Source: Pirellulaceae bacterium (GTDB lineage: Bacteria; Planctomycetota; Planctomycetia; Pirellulales; Pirellulaceae). Taken from it: 64,000 nucleotides of DNA. Position 1 is the first letter of the stretch; every line of letters starts with the position of its first letter. A program made the position numbers and the translations under genes. Below are positions 34,988-44,031 of this stretch, piece by piece. The notes below the pieces were generated by a model. That model did not search any database. It saw nothing but the letters and a program-made list of their open reading frames with translations, and was not told where the DNA came from. The DNA lies in the NCBI GenBank assembly GCA_023382975.1, contig JAHDXO010000031.1, positions 1 to 64,000 on the forward strand, given 5' to 3'.

Positions 34988-36904
34988 ATGATACGGACAT
35001 TCGCCGTGGGAGCGGTCCTGTTGCTGGCCTCGATTAGCAACGGCCAAGAGCAGACGTGGATCGAGGTGCTGAAATCCGATGCGCCGGTGTCGGCCAAGGC
35101 GGCGGCCTGCCGCGCGCTGAAAACGGTCGGCTCGGCCGAATCGGTGGCTGCCATCGCGCCGTTGCTGAGCGACGCGGCGCTGTCCCACGAAGCTCGCATC
35201 GCACTGGAACCGATGCCCTGGGCCGAGGCAGCCGCCGCGCTGCGCAGCGCCGTGCAAACGACCGGTGGGGTCATTCGCGCAGGCATCCTCGACAGTATCG
35301 GTGAGCGGCGCGATCCGGACGCGGTTGCCGTGGTCGCGGCCGTGCTCGCGGACGACGATCCTCGAGTCGTCGCGTCCGCCGCACTGGCGTTGGGAAAGAT
35401 CGGCACGAGCGAAGCGGCACGGCAACTCGGACATGCCTACAGCAACTCGCCCGCGGTACGGCGATCGGCGATCGGCGACGGCCTGATCCGCTGTGCCGTT
35501 AGCCTGTACCAGGCCGGCCACCTAGACGAAGCAGCGGCCGTCTTTCGCGACCTGTCCACGCCGGACCAACCCGGCACCGTCCGGTCCGCCGCTCTGTTGG
35601 GGCTGGTCAACACCGCGGGCGACAAGATGCCGGAGACGGTTCGCAGCTTTCTTGCCGACGACGACCCACCGGTCCGCGCCGCCGCCGCGGCTTCGCTCCC
35701 GTATCTGCCTCGGGAAGCCCTGCAAGCCATCGTCGCCGACCTGGACCGGCTGCCGGTTGCCAGCCAGCCGCTTGTGCTGACGGCGATCCGTTTGCGGGGC
35801 GACCGCGCGCTGGCGGTGGCTGCGATCGCGGCCGCCCGCAGCGATAATCCCGAAGTCGCTCGCGCCGGGATCGAAGCCGCCGGGGTGCTGGGGGGCGCGG
35901 ACGCACTGGACGCACTGCTGCCAATCGCCGGCGCCGGCGGCCCGCTGTCCGGGCAAGCTTGGCGCGCAGTGGAAACGCTGCGCGGCAGCGACGTGGATGC
36001 CAAGCTGATCGCGGCCTTGCCGGACCAGGCGGACGCCGGTATCCGAGTGCGGTGGATTCAGGCCTTGGTCGCCAGGAACGCCGCGGACAGCGTGCCGGTT
36101 CTGCTCGAGGATGCCCGCAGCGAAAACGCCGACGTGCGAGCCGCGGCGATCGATGCGGTCTTCCGCCTGGCGTTGCCCGAGCACGTGCCCGCCATCGTCC
36201 GGCTCATGCTGCAGACGGGCAAAGGCGCCCATCGCGATACGCTGGAGAAAGCCGTGATGCTGGCACTCGAAGCTGTGCCGGATGCGGACCAGCGAACCGG
36301 CGCCGTTCTGGCAGGCGCCGACTTGAGTTCGGCTGCCCAGCGCATCGAGTTCCTGCCGCTGCTGGGACGCATCGGCGGCCCCCGGGCACTCGAACTGGTG
36401 CAATCGGCGCTGAAGGATCCCAATGCCGAGATCTACGATGCGGGGGTTCGCGCCATCGCGAATTGGCCCGATGCCGGCGTCGTCGAGCAGTTGCTCGATT
36501 TGGCTCGCACCGCGCGCGAGAACCACCAACGCATCTGGGCCTTGCGCGCCCTGATCCGAGTCAGCGCCTTGCCGGGCGGCGTGTCGGACGATCGCAAGCT
36601 GGCATGGCTGAAACAAGCGATGGAGATGGCCGTTCGCGACGACGAGCGTTCGCTCGCCGTGCAGCGGGCCGGCGCGATCCGCACCGCCGACTCGCTGCGA
36701 TTCGCCGTCTCCTACCTGGACCATCCCAGCCTGTCGCCGGATGCCTGCCGAGCGGTCGTCGACTTGGCGCACTACAAAGAGCTGCGCGACCCGAACCGGG
36801 ATGCCTTCGCCGCGGCCCTGAAACGAGTTCTTGCCCTCACGTCCGATCAAGGACTGAAAGATCGAGCCGAACGCTACCTGGCGGACCTGGGCCCGGCCCC
36901 GTAG
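34988..36904 (+). CDS. Exported HEAT-repeat protein (copy 1)
   Basis: 638 residues with a signal peptide (MIRTFAVGAVLLLASISNGQEQ). Nearly the whole chain consists of HEAT/PBS-lyase-like repeats of about 30 residues, for example SKAAACRALKTVGSAESVAA-type and AVAVVAAVLADDDPRVVASA, then ADVRAAAIDAVFRLALPEHV. The opening TWIEVLKSDAPVSAKAAACR closely matches the paralogue at 58086 (YLAVLRSDAPAAEKALACK). HEAT solenoids bind other proteins, so this is likely a periplasmic scaffold. It follows a Gfo/Idh/MocA gene, and the pairing recurs downstream. Confidence 0.85.
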   Translation: MIRTFAVGAVLLLASISNGQEQTWIEVLKSDAPVSAKAAACRALKTVGSAESVAAIAPLLSDAALSHEARIALEPMPWAEAAAALRSAVQTTGGVIRAGILDSIGERRDPDAVAVVAAVLADDDPRVVASAALALGKIGTSEAARQLGHAYSNSPAVRRSAIGDGLIRCAVSLYQAGHLDEAAAVFRDLSTPDQPGTVRSAALLGLVNTAGDKMPETVRSFLADDDPPVRAAAAASLPYLPREALQAIVADLDRLPVASQPLVLTAIRLRGDRALAVAAIAAARSDNPEVARAGIEAAGVLGGADALDALLPIAGAGGPLSGQAWRAVETLRGSDVDAKLIAALPDQADAGIRVRWIQALVARNAADSVPVLLEDARSENADVRAAAIDAVFRLALPEHVPAIVRLMLQTGKGAHRDTLEKAVMLALEAVPDADQRTGAVLAGADLSSAAQRIEFLPLLGRIGGPRALELVQSALKDPNAEIYDAGVRAIANWPDAGVVEQLLDLARTARENHQRIWALRALIRVSALPGGVSDDRKLAWLKQAMEMAVRDDERSLAVQRAGAIRTADSLRFAVSYLDHPSLSPDACRAVVDLAHYKELRDPNRDAFAAALKRVLALTSDQGLKDRAERYLADLGPAP

Positions 36905-37086
36905 GCGACAAGTGATTCCCGCATTCGCTTTCGCGATTGTGTTTAGGGCTGCTAAACCTTGTTGGGCCGTCTCGATGGAGCGTCCGGAAGCCGTTCGCTA
37001 TACGGACGTTCAATCTGGATAATGCGACAACGCATGTACTGAAGCGGGGATTCGGGGAGGTTCCAGACGGTCCGCGTCTGGGAATC

Positions 37087-37115
37087 TTGACACCAGAAAG
37101 TCAGCCGCGTAGGCT
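37087..37115 (+). promoter_or_regulatory. Sigma70-type promoter of the toxin-antitoxin pair
   Basis: A perfect TTGACA (37087-37092) is followed after 17 bases by TAGGCT (37110-37115). The antitoxin ATG at 37164 lies about 40 bases beyond the expected start. Confidence 0.5.
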
Positions 37116-37163
37116 AGCATCAGTGGACTCTGCCTGCTACGACGTCTGGAAGGATCACTCGCT

Positions 37164-37469
37164 ATGCAAGTTATCGAAGAGACGATTGATGCTACGCTCG
37201 AATCAAATGCCGAACTGAGGTTGACACACCCGCCGCGTCTGCCGCCAGGTCCCGTACGAGTAACGATCCGCGTCGCCGGTCCGGCTAGACCGCAGCGTGG
37301 CCTAGCGGACGTGATCCGGGAGATCGCAACCGAACAACGCTCGCGTAGCTTCCCTGGGCGATCGTTGACGGACCTGAACGCCGAAGAGGACGCATGCTTG
37401 GCCGAGGACGCAGAGCGAGAGAGGGAACTGGACGCCGCACGCCGCCCAGCCTGCGGCGGAGGGTCGTGA
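37164..37469 (+). CDS. Probable antitoxin of a PIN-toxin pair
   Basis: 101 residues. The N-terminal part (MQVIEETIDATLESNAELRL ... LPPGPVRVTIRV) is a short beta-hairpin domain like the DUF104/AF2212-type antitoxins, and the C-terminal part (LADVIREIATEQRSRSFPGR, then EEDACLAEDAERERELDAAR) is a charged helix suited to wrapping a toxin. Its TGA directly precedes the ATG of the PIN gene with no gap, the usual antitoxin-toxin order. The antitoxin role is inferred from this arrangement. Confidence 0.75.
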   Translation: MQVIEETIDATLESNAELRLTHPPRLPPGPVRVTIRVAGPARPQRGLADVIREIATEQRSRSFPGRSLTDLNAEEDACLAEDAERERELDAARRPACGGGS

Positions 37470-37973
37470 ATGCTGTACTATCTTGACACCGTAATTGTCG
37501 TCTATGCCGTTGAGGGCAACCCCGCCGATCAGCAACGGACCTTGGATCACCTAACCAAGCTGGAAGACGCTGGCCATCGATTCGCGATCAGCGAACTGAC
37601 ACAAATGGAATGCTTGGTTCCGGTTCTTGGCCCAGGCGATGGCCAACGGCTGTCAGACTTTTTCCGGTTTTTCAACGGGCCGAATCTACGGACGCTCGGC
37701 CTGACGGCGGCGATCTACACTCGAGCGAGCGCCATCCGGGGCGGCCATAAGTATCCAACCGCCAAGCCAGTCATCCTCCGTGAAATCGGCGACTGCACAC
37801 CGACCGGCCCTGCGATCCCGGCCGCCTCACCTCCTCAGCCGAAACGCTATGGGCTGGCTGATGCCCTACATCTCGCGACGGCGATCGAGTTCGGCTGTGA
37901 CGTGTTTCTGACCAACGACAACCAGTTGTCCAGCTTTCCGGATATTACGGTCGAGGAGTTGCCGCGGCCGTGA
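37470..37973 (+). CDS. PIN-domain (VapC-like) toxin
   Basis: 167 residues. The PIN acidic positions are present: Asp in MLYYLDTVIVVYAVEG, Glu in SELTQMECLVP, Asp in GLADALHLATAIEFGCDVFL, and Asp in FLTNDNQL. PIN toxins are magnesium-dependent ribonucleases. The domain carries an insertion of about 20 residues (DCTPTGPAIPAASPPQPKRY) between the central and C-terminal motifs, longer than in most VapC proteins (about 130-140 residues). It starts right after the antitoxin stop codon. Confidence 0.85.
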   Translation: MLYYLDTVIVVYAVEGNPADQQRTLDHLTKLEDAGHRFAISELTQMECLVPVLGPGDGQRLSDFFRFFNGPNLRTLGLTAAIYTRASAIRGGHKYPTAKPVILREIGDCTPTGPAIPAASPPQPKRYGLADALHLATAIEFGCDVFLTNDNQLSSFPDITVEELPRP

Positions 37974-38111
37974 CCGGGGCCTGATTTCCAAATCGCAAGT
38001 AGTCGCAAGCTGGTGTTTCATGCTCTGCTACCAAGCGGCTGCAGCGCTTCGCGGTAGTCGAGGGTTCGTTGGAATTATGGACAACGACGGGGCTCCACGG
38101 CATCTCCCTCG

Positions 38112-38855
38112 TCACGGGTTCGCCGGATCGCTTGGCGGGAACACGAAATCGGCCACCATGGGCAGGTGGTCCGAGGCTTCGCGGGCGGCGGCGGTGCGCG
38201 AGGCGAAGGTGTGATCCAGATGCAACTGGCCGCGGAAGAAGATCCGGTCCAGCGAGCGCATGGGTAGGAATGCGGGAAAGGTCTTGACGTGTCGGCCGGC
38301 CGGCAGAAACCCTGCGGGTTCGAGCAGCCGCTTCCCCAGTCCGCCCCAGACGTCGTTGAAATCGCCGGCGGCGATCACCGGTGTCGATGCGTGGGCGTGC
38401 TTCAAGATGTCGCTGGTCAAGAAGCGGCGCAACTGCATGGAGCGTTCAAAGCCCGCCAGTCCCAAATGGAGATTGAAAACCAGCAGCGTCTTCTGGTGGC
38501 CAGCGAACCGCAGTCGGCAGTGAGCGGCCAGTCCGCGGCGACGTTTCTTCAGCGGGATCGTCAGCTCCAAGTGGCGGATGTCGTACAGCGGGAAGCGGCT
38601 GAGAATCGCGTTGCCATAGTGGCCTTCGCGCAGAATGACGTTGCGCTGGTACGCCCGGTGCGGCAGCGACAAGCCGTCGGCCAGCAGATCCACCTGGCGG
38701 TCGCGCCGCGAACGCGGCACACCGTCGTCCACTTCCTGCAACAGGACGATGTCCGGCTCGCAGTGCGCGATCGCTTCGATCACCCGGTCCAGGTGATAGC
38801 GGCGGTCGACTCCCCCGATGCCTTTATGAATATTGTAGGTCAGCAACCGGAATCG
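38112..38855 (-). CDS. Endonuclease/exonuclease/phosphatase (EEP) family protein
   Basis: 247 residues from a GTG at 38855 with GGAG about eleven bases upstream; a longer frame reaches an ATG at 39053 but its first 60 residues look non-coding. All EEP motifs are present: LLTYNIHKGIGG (Asn), DIVLLQEVDD (Glu), VFNLHLGLAGF (Asn/His), VIAAGDFNDVWG (Asp/Asn), SLDRIFFRG and SDHLPMVADF (Asp-His pair). The enzyme is a magnesium-dependent phosphodiesterase acting on DNA or phospholipid. There is no export signal. Substrate cannot be told from motifs. Confidence 0.88.
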   Translation of the reverse strand, partial: RFRLLTYNIHKGIGGVDRRYHLDRVIEAIAHCEPDIVLLQEVDDGVPRSRRDRQVDLLADGLSLPHRAYQRNVILREGHYGNAILSRFPLYDIRHLELTIPLKKRRRGLAAHCRLRFAGHQKTLLVFNLHLGLAGFERSMQLRRFLTSDILKHAHASTPVIAAGDFNDVWGGLGKRLLEPAGFLPAGRHVKTFPAFLPMRSLDRIFFRGQLHLDHTFASRTAAAREASDHLPMVADFVFPPSDPANP

Positions 38856-39045
38856 CACGGCCGGTGTGTCTCCGTCTGGAATGTTCGCCTTAGCGCATTG
38901 TTCCTCATCCTGGACGACTTGCCAATCCGGGCTTCGGGCGGGATCGCACGGGTTGCGAACTGGTTGACATCCCCATGCCCGAACGTTAGCCTGCTTTCTG
39001 GCCGCCCGTGTTGTTCCTTCCCACCTGCCTTCCGGAGAGTTGCCC

Positions 39046-40401
39046 ATGTCCACTCGAAAATCTGCTCAGTTGACACGCCGACAGTTTACTGCGACGGCCG
39101 GAGCCGCGGTGGCCGCGTTTGCGATCGTGCCGCGCTGTACCGTGGCGGGCAGCGATGAAACTCCGCCCAGCGAGCGTCTGCGAATCGCCGGCATCGGCGT
39201 CGGCGGCATGGGGGCCGGCGACATCAACGCCGTTGCGCCCGGCAACCAAATCGTCGCTCTCTGCGATGTCGATCAGAACCGTTCGCGAGGCACCTTTGAG
39301 AAGTTTCCGGACGCCAAGCCGTTCCGCGACTTCCGCAAGATGTTCGACGCGATGGAAAAAGACATCGACGCAGTGGTGGTCGCGACGCCCGACCACACGC
39401 ACGCCGTGGCGGCGATGGCGGCCATCCAGCGCGGCAAGCACGTGTACTGCGAAAAGCCGCTGGCGCATTCGGTCTACGAGGTGCGCCGTCTGATGCAAGC
39501 GGCCAAGGAGCACAACGTCGTCACTCAATTGGGCAATCAGGGGCATTCGTCCGACTCGATCCGCTCGTTCTGCGAATGGATCTGGGACGGTGCGATCGGA
39601 CGAGTCCATACGATCCATGCCGGATGCCGAGCGGTGAACTCGGGCATCGACGCCTTGCCGCGACTCAAGGAACAGCCCGCGGTACCCGAGCACCTGGACT
39701 GGGATCTCTGGCTCGGCCCGGCCTTGGACCGGCCCTATCATCCGGCGTACCTGCCCGGCGCTTGGCGCGGCTGGGTGCCGTTCGGCAACGGCACGATCGG
39801 CGACTGGATCTGCCACGTGGTCGACCCGGTCTTCTGGGCGCTCGACCTGGGCGCGCCCAAGACGGTGCTCGCCGAAGCAAAGGACTACGATCCGAAAACC
39901 CAGGGCGACGCCTATCCGAAGGGCGACAAGATCACCTTCGAATTTCCCGCACGCGGCGAGCGCGGCCCGATCACCTTGGTGTGGTACAGCGGCACGGAAC
40001 CGATTCCGCGAGCGGCCGATTTGGAGGCGGATCGCAATCCGGTCGAGACCGGCGCCTATGTCTTCGGCGACCAAGGCACGATCATGTACGGCTCCCACGG
40101 CGCCGGCGGCGTGCGGATCATCCCGGAAGCCAAGATGCGCGAGTACCAAGTGCCCGAGAAGACCATCCCGCGCACTCGCGGTCACCAGCAGGACTGGCTC
40201 GAAGCGATCCGCGCTGGCGGCAAGGCGGGTTCGGACTTCGCGTACGGCGGCCCGCTGACCGAGATCGCCATGCTGGGCGTGATCGCTTTGAAGCTGCCGG
40301 GAACAAAGCTCCAGTGGGATCCCGACCAGATGCGTTTCACCAACAATGACGAAGCCAACCAATACGTCAACCCGCCGTACCGCAGCGGCTGGAGTCTGTG
40401 A
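39046..40401 (+). CDS. Tat-exported Gfo/Idh/MocA oxidoreductase (copy 2)
   Basis: 451 residues from the ATG at 39046 (GGAGAG upstream). QLTRRQFTATAGAAVAAFAI is a twin-arginine signal. The NAD site is GIGVGGMGAGDI, with ALCDVDQNRS after the second strand, and HVYCEKPLAHSVYEVRRLMQ carries the EKP lysine. The C-terminal domain contains LDWDLWLGPALDRPYHPAYL and WGDWICHVVDPVFW-like positions typical of planctomycete members. It probably acts on an exported or periplasmic sugar derivative. The GH43-like gene at 40467 follows after 65 bases, which supports a saccharide role. Confidence 0.92.
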   Translation: MSTRKSAQLTRRQFTATAGAAVAAFAIVPRCTVAGSDETPPSERLRIAGIGVGGMGAGDINAVAPGNQIVALCDVDQNRSRGTFEKFPDAKPFRDFRKMFDAMEKDIDAVVVATPDHTHAVAAMAAIQRGKHVYCEKPLAHSVYEVRRLMQAAKEHNVVTQLGNQGHSSDSIRSFCEWIWDGAIGRVHTIHAGCRAVNSGIDALPRLKEQPAVPEHLDWDLWLGPALDRPYHPAYLPGAWRGWVPFGNGTIGDWICHVVDPVFWALDLGAPKTVLAEAKDYDPKTQGDAYPKGDKITFEFPARGERGPITLVWYSGTEPIPRAADLEADRNPVETGAYVFGDQGTIMYGSHGAGGVRIIPEAKMREYQVPEKTIPRTRGHQQDWLEAIRAGGKAGSDFAYGGPLTEIAMLGVIALKLPGTKLQWDPDQMRFTNNDEANQYVNPPYRSGWSL

Positions 40402-40466
40402 TTGAACGACGGGAATCGCTTTCACGGCGGCGTTTTGCAGTGATTTCGGCGTAGGAGTTGCCTCTC

Positions 40467-41447
40467 ATGATTCGGACAATCTTCCTGGTCGCACTCGGTT
40501 CCATCTTGACCGCATCACTCGGCGTGCCGACCCATGCGTCCGAGCCACCGCAGGCGGCGACGGATCTACCGGCCGCGTGCTATCTGTTTTCGTACTTCGT
40601 GGGCAACGGCGAAGACGGGCTGCATTTGGCATGGAGCCGCGACGGATACCGCTGGGAGGCGCTAAACGGCGGCAGAAGCTACCTGGCGCCACAGGTCGGC
40701 GAATCGAAGCTGATGCGGGATCCCTGCCTGCTGCGGTTGGCCGACGGGACGTTCCACTTGGTCTGGACAACGTCGTGGCAAGGCAAGACGATCGGGCACG
40801 CGACGTCCAAGAACCTGATCGACTGGTCCCCGCAGCAAGCGATTCCTGTCATGGCCCACGAGCCGGCGGCACGGAATTGCTGGGCGCCGGAAATCGCGTT
40901 CGACGAGACGAAAGACGAGTTTCTTATCTTCTGGGCGACCACGATTCCAGGCCGGTTCCCGGAAACGGACCACCAAGGTGACAGTCAGTACAATCATCGC
41001 ATGTACTGTACCACGACCAAGGATTTCCGCTCGTTCACTCCCACGCGGTTGTTCTACGATCCGGGCTTCAACGTGATCGATGCGACGATCCTGCGGGCCG
41101 AGGGCCGGTACTACCTGATCATCAAGGATGAAACGCGGAACCCGGTGCGCAAACACCTACGGATCGCGTCGGGCGACCGGCTGCACGGGCCGTTCACCGA
41201 TCTGTCGCCGCCGTTCACCAAGGACTGGGTCGAAGGCCCGTCGGCTCTCCGCGTGGGCGACGATTACGTCGTCTACTTCGACGCCTACCGGAACGGCCAC
41301 TACAGCGCCGCCCGCTCCCGCGACTTGAAGCGCTGGGAAGACATCACCGACCGGATCTCGTTCCCGCGCGGAACCCGCCACGGAACGGCCATCGAAGTCC
41401 CGCGCGAAGTGATTGCCGACCTGCTGGCTCAGGAAAGTCGTCCCTGA
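40467..41447 (+). CDS. Exported GH43-like glycosidase
   Basis: 326 residues from the ATG at 40467 (GGAG upstream) with a signal peptide (MIRTIFLVALGSILTASLGV). Five-bladed-propeller motifs of the GH43/GH62 clan are in order: LMRDPCLLRLADGTFHLVWT, NCWAPEIAFDETKDEF, NVIDATILRAEGRYYLIIKD (the Asp that tunes the acid) and DWVEGPSALRVGDDYVVYFD (the catalytic Glu). The proposed activity is hydrolysis of arabinose- or xylose-containing polysaccharide. It lies next to a Tat-exported oxidoreductase. A close alternative is a GH43-fold binding protein, but the key acids are intact. Confidence 0.85.
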   Translation: MIRTIFLVALGSILTASLGVPTHASEPPQAATDLPAACYLFSYFVGNGEDGLHLAWSRDGYRWEALNGGRSYLAPQVGESKLMRDPCLLRLADGTFHLVWTTSWQGKTIGHATSKNLIDWSPQQAIPVMAHEPAARNCWAPEIAFDETKDEFLIFWATTIPGRFPETDHQGDSQYNHRMYCTTTKDFRSFTPTRLFYDPGFNVIDATILRAEGRYYLIIKDETRNPVRKHLRIASGDRLHGPFTDLSPPFTKDWVEGPSALRVGDDYVVYFDAYRNGHYSAARSRDLKRWEDITDRISFPRGTRHGTAIEVPREVIADLLAQESRP

Positions 41448-41467
41448 GACTCGCGACTCATGGCCGG

Positions 41468-41842
41468 TCAGAAAATACGCCAATTCATCGCTCGCAGGAT
41501 TCCGAGCAGCAGGGCGATGATCGTCACGATGGCAAACAACCGGCGAAGCGAATACCGCCGGAACACATGTTGCCAGATCCAAGCCAAACCGTATCCCCAA
41601 GCGAAGGCGTTCATCCCGATCAGGAAGCACAAAGCAACGGTGTCTTGATCGGATGGCACACTGTGTCCGCCAGGAAGCACGAACGGAATTGCGAACGGGG
41701 AAGCCACGATCAAGAGGATGATCATCCACACAGGATCCGGCACGATACGGCTTGGACCGACCGCCAACAGACCGATCCAGACGAGACCGTTGATAATGGT
41801 AAGCGTACCTCCAAGCCCGGGCCAACGTAGAAATTCATTCAT
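41468..41842 (-). CDS. Small integral membrane protein
   Basis: 124 residues from the ATG at 41842. Four hydrophobic segments are visible: LTIINGLVWIGLLAVG, VWMIILLIVASPFAIPFVL, VALCFLIGMNAFAWGYGLAW and LFAIVTIIALLLGILRAM. The last is preceded by RRYSLRRL, a motif that opens many small planctomycete membrane proteins. No transport or enzyme motif is seen. An upstream ATG at 41890 would add 16 hydrophilic residues and is less likely. Confidence 0.7.
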   Translation of the reverse strand: MNEFLRWPGLGGTLTIINGLVWIGLLAVGPSRIVPDPVWMIILLIVASPFAIPFVLPGGHSVPSDQDTVALCFLIGMNAFAWGYGLAWIWQHVFRRYSLRRLFAIVTIIALLLGILRAMNWRIF

Positions 41843-41981
41843 GCTTGCACCCGCGAGTCTGCGCCCACCTGAGAAAAAGCGACATTCCACTTTCTCACGA
41901 CCGACGGTCTGGGCCGAAAGGCAGAATGTGCTCCGTTCCTAACTCTCGGCTGCGCTGGTATCCTGCTGCTTCGGCCGTTCG

Positions 41982-43661
41982 TCAACCGTTCGGCTCGCGA
42001 ATCGCCCGATTTCGCACCGTGGCGCCGCCGGTCAGGTTCTTCACATCGGCGAAGCCCCGTTGCTTGAGGATGCGCGCCGCGACATGGCCTCTCAGGCCGA
42101 CGCCGCACGAGACAACCGTCTCGGCTCCGCGGTCCAGGCGGTCGAGTTGATCGCGCAATTCATCCAGCGGGATGTTGACGGCGTGCGGTGCGGCGGCCAA
42201 GGGATTGCTGCGAACCTCCGCTGCCGTGCGGACATCTACCACCTGCTTGCCGCTCAGGTCGTCATCGGGCGGCAGGAATTCCTCGAAGCCGTCCAACTGG
42301 TTACATGCCGCAAAGGCCGCTTGATGAACCGGATCCTTAGCCGAACCAAACGGCGGAGCGTAGGCCAGGTCCAGGCCGGCCAAGTCGCGCACCGTGCCCT
42401 GAAAGGCCATGGCCGTCGCGATCACGTCCAGTCGTTTGTCGACGCCGTCGCGGCCCACGGCCTGAGCGCCCAGCACTCGGCCGCTCTCTGGATCGAACGT
42501 CAGTTTCAGCGTCAACGGCGCCGCGCCAGGGTAGTAGCCGGCGTGATGATTGGCGACGATCGTCACGCTGCTGGCGCCGATGCCGCAACGCCGGGCCAGC
42601 GAGTCGCTTAACCCGGTCATGCCCGCGGACATCCCGAACGCGCGGACGATCGACGTACCGAAGACCGGGGCCATCGGTGCCGACTCGCCGGTCGCCGCGT
42701 GCTCGCCCGCCAAACGCCCCGCGCGGTTCGCCGGCCCGGCCAAGGCGATTCGCTGCTGTCCTCCGGTAGGTCCGTAGAGATACTCGGCCGCATCCCCCAC
42801 GGCGTAGATGTCCGGGTCGCTGGTTTGCATCCAAGCGTTGGTCGCGATCCCGCCGCTGCCGCCGATCTTCAATCCGGCCGCCTCGGCCAATTGAACTTGA
42901 GGCCGGACGCCGAGACCGAGGATCACCAGATCCGCCTCGATCCGTGTTCCGCTTTGCAGTTCCACGCCGATCGCTGCCCCGGCGGAATCGGCCAACACCC
43001 GCTTGATTCCGTCACCCGTGTAGACGGCAACGCCGCTGGAACGCAGTTCGTCCTCCAGCGGTCGCGCCATTTCGGGATCCAGCAGCGGCAGCACTTGCGG
43101 CTGCAATTCCGCCAAGGAAACCTGGAAGCCCAGGCGAACCAGTTGCTCGACCATCTCCAAGCCGATGAAACCCGACCCGATGACCGCCGCCTTCCGAGCC
43201 CGGCTCGCGCCGACCGCCGCATAGATCCGGTCCGTATCCGCCATGTTCCGCAACGTGAAAACGTTGGCTGCATCCAGGCCCTCCAGCGGCGGCGTCAACG
43301 GAGCAGCACCCGGCGCGAGAACCACTCTATCGTAGGTCAGCAAGTACGTCTGCCCGCCGGCATGGTCGCGTACGGTCAGCGTCTTTGCCGCGCGGTCCAG
43401 CGCCAGCACTTCGTGCCGCGTTCGCACGTCCAGTTTGAATCGCCGCCGAAGAAAATCAGCCGTGGCGACCAGCAATTTTCCACGCTCGGCGATTTCGCCG
43501 CCGATGTAGTAGGGCAGGCCGCAATTGGCGAACGAAACGTATTCGTCCTTCTCCAACACGATGATCTCGGCGTCTTCGTTCATCCGCCGCGCCCGAGTCG
43601 CCGCCGATGCTCCTCCAGCCACGCCGCCAACGATCACGATCCTCAAATGTCCGTCCGTCAT
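41982..43661 (-). CDS. CoA-disulfide reductase-like flavoprotein with C-terminal rhodanese
   Basis: 559 residues from the ATG at 43661. The FAD motif VIVGGVAGGASAATRARR begins at about residue 9 and is followed by the redox cysteine in YVSFANCGLPYYIGG, which marks CoA-disulfide or persulfide reductases (single-Cys active site). The NAD motif is AAVIGSGFIGLEMVEQL, and DIYAVGDAAE binds FAD. A rhodanese domain fills the last 100 residues, with its catalytic Cys in VVSCGVGLRGHV. The fused form is known as CoADR-RHD and acts in polysulfide or sulfur-redox metabolism. Nothing in the neighbours is obviously sulfur-related. Confidence 0.92.
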   Translation of the reverse strand: MTDGHLRIVIVGGVAGGASAATRARRMNEDAEIIVLEKDEYVSFANCGLPYYIGGEIAERGKLLVATADFLRRRFKLDVRTRHEVLALDRAAKTLTVRDHAGGQTYLLTYDRVVLAPGAAPLTPPLEGLDAANVFTLRNMADTDRIYAAVGASRARKAAVIGSGFIGLEMVEQLVRLGFQVSLAELQPQVLPLLDPEMARPLEDELRSSGVAVYTGDGIKRVLADSAGAAIGVELQSGTRIEADLVILGLGVRPQVQLAEAAGLKIGGSGGIATNAWMQTSDPDIYAVGDAAEYLYGPTGGQQRIALAGPANRAGRLAGEHAATGESAPMAPVFGTSIVRAFGMSAGMTGLSDSLARRCGIGASSVTIVANHHAGYYPGAAPLTLKLTFDPESGRVLGAQAVGRDGVDKRLDVIATAMAFQGTVRDLAGLDLAYAPPFGSAKDPVHQAAFAACNQLDGFEEFLPPDDDLSGKQVVDVRTAAEVRSNPLAAAPHAVNIPLDELRDQLDRLDRGAETVVSCGVGLRGHVAARILKQRGFADVKNLTGGATVRNRAIREPNG

Positions 43662-44031
43662 CTTGCTCGAACCTTCCCTCGCTCCGGTAATCGGGTGGAA
43701 TGTACCGTAACACTCCGTCGTCCCCCTGACGAAGTACAGTACGATATTCGACCGTTCCGACCTCTGCAACCGAGCATCCCCCCAGACCTTCGCTGAAATT
43801 CCGTTACCTCGCTCGGAATCCATCCAGTCTATTCGATACGTCACTCCAACCCGCCAGAAGCCCCCAAAACTCCCCGATCAGACGCCCCTGTCCGAAGATC
43901 GGAAATCGGGCTCGTGCCACGCGACCACTGGCCTCGAAGTATCAAATGACCGACGAAGCTGTGAGCCGGGGTGTTTACGGCGATCTGCCGTTGAGCTACA
44001 CGCTTCAGGCACGATCGGCTCGCCCTGCTGG
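43662..44031 (-). other. Intergenic stretch with a tRNA D-arm-like sequence
   Basis: No protein is recognised. Around 43970-44015, read on the minus strand, TGTAGCTCAACGGCAGATCG looks like a tRNA D-arm, but no matching anticodon arm, T-arm or acceptor follows. The rest has no clear feature. Confidence 0.5.

Noticed and set aside
38986-40425. A 479-codon minus-strand open frame
   Set aside because: Antisense to a clear Gfo/Idh/MocA gene; no start signal or family resemblance.
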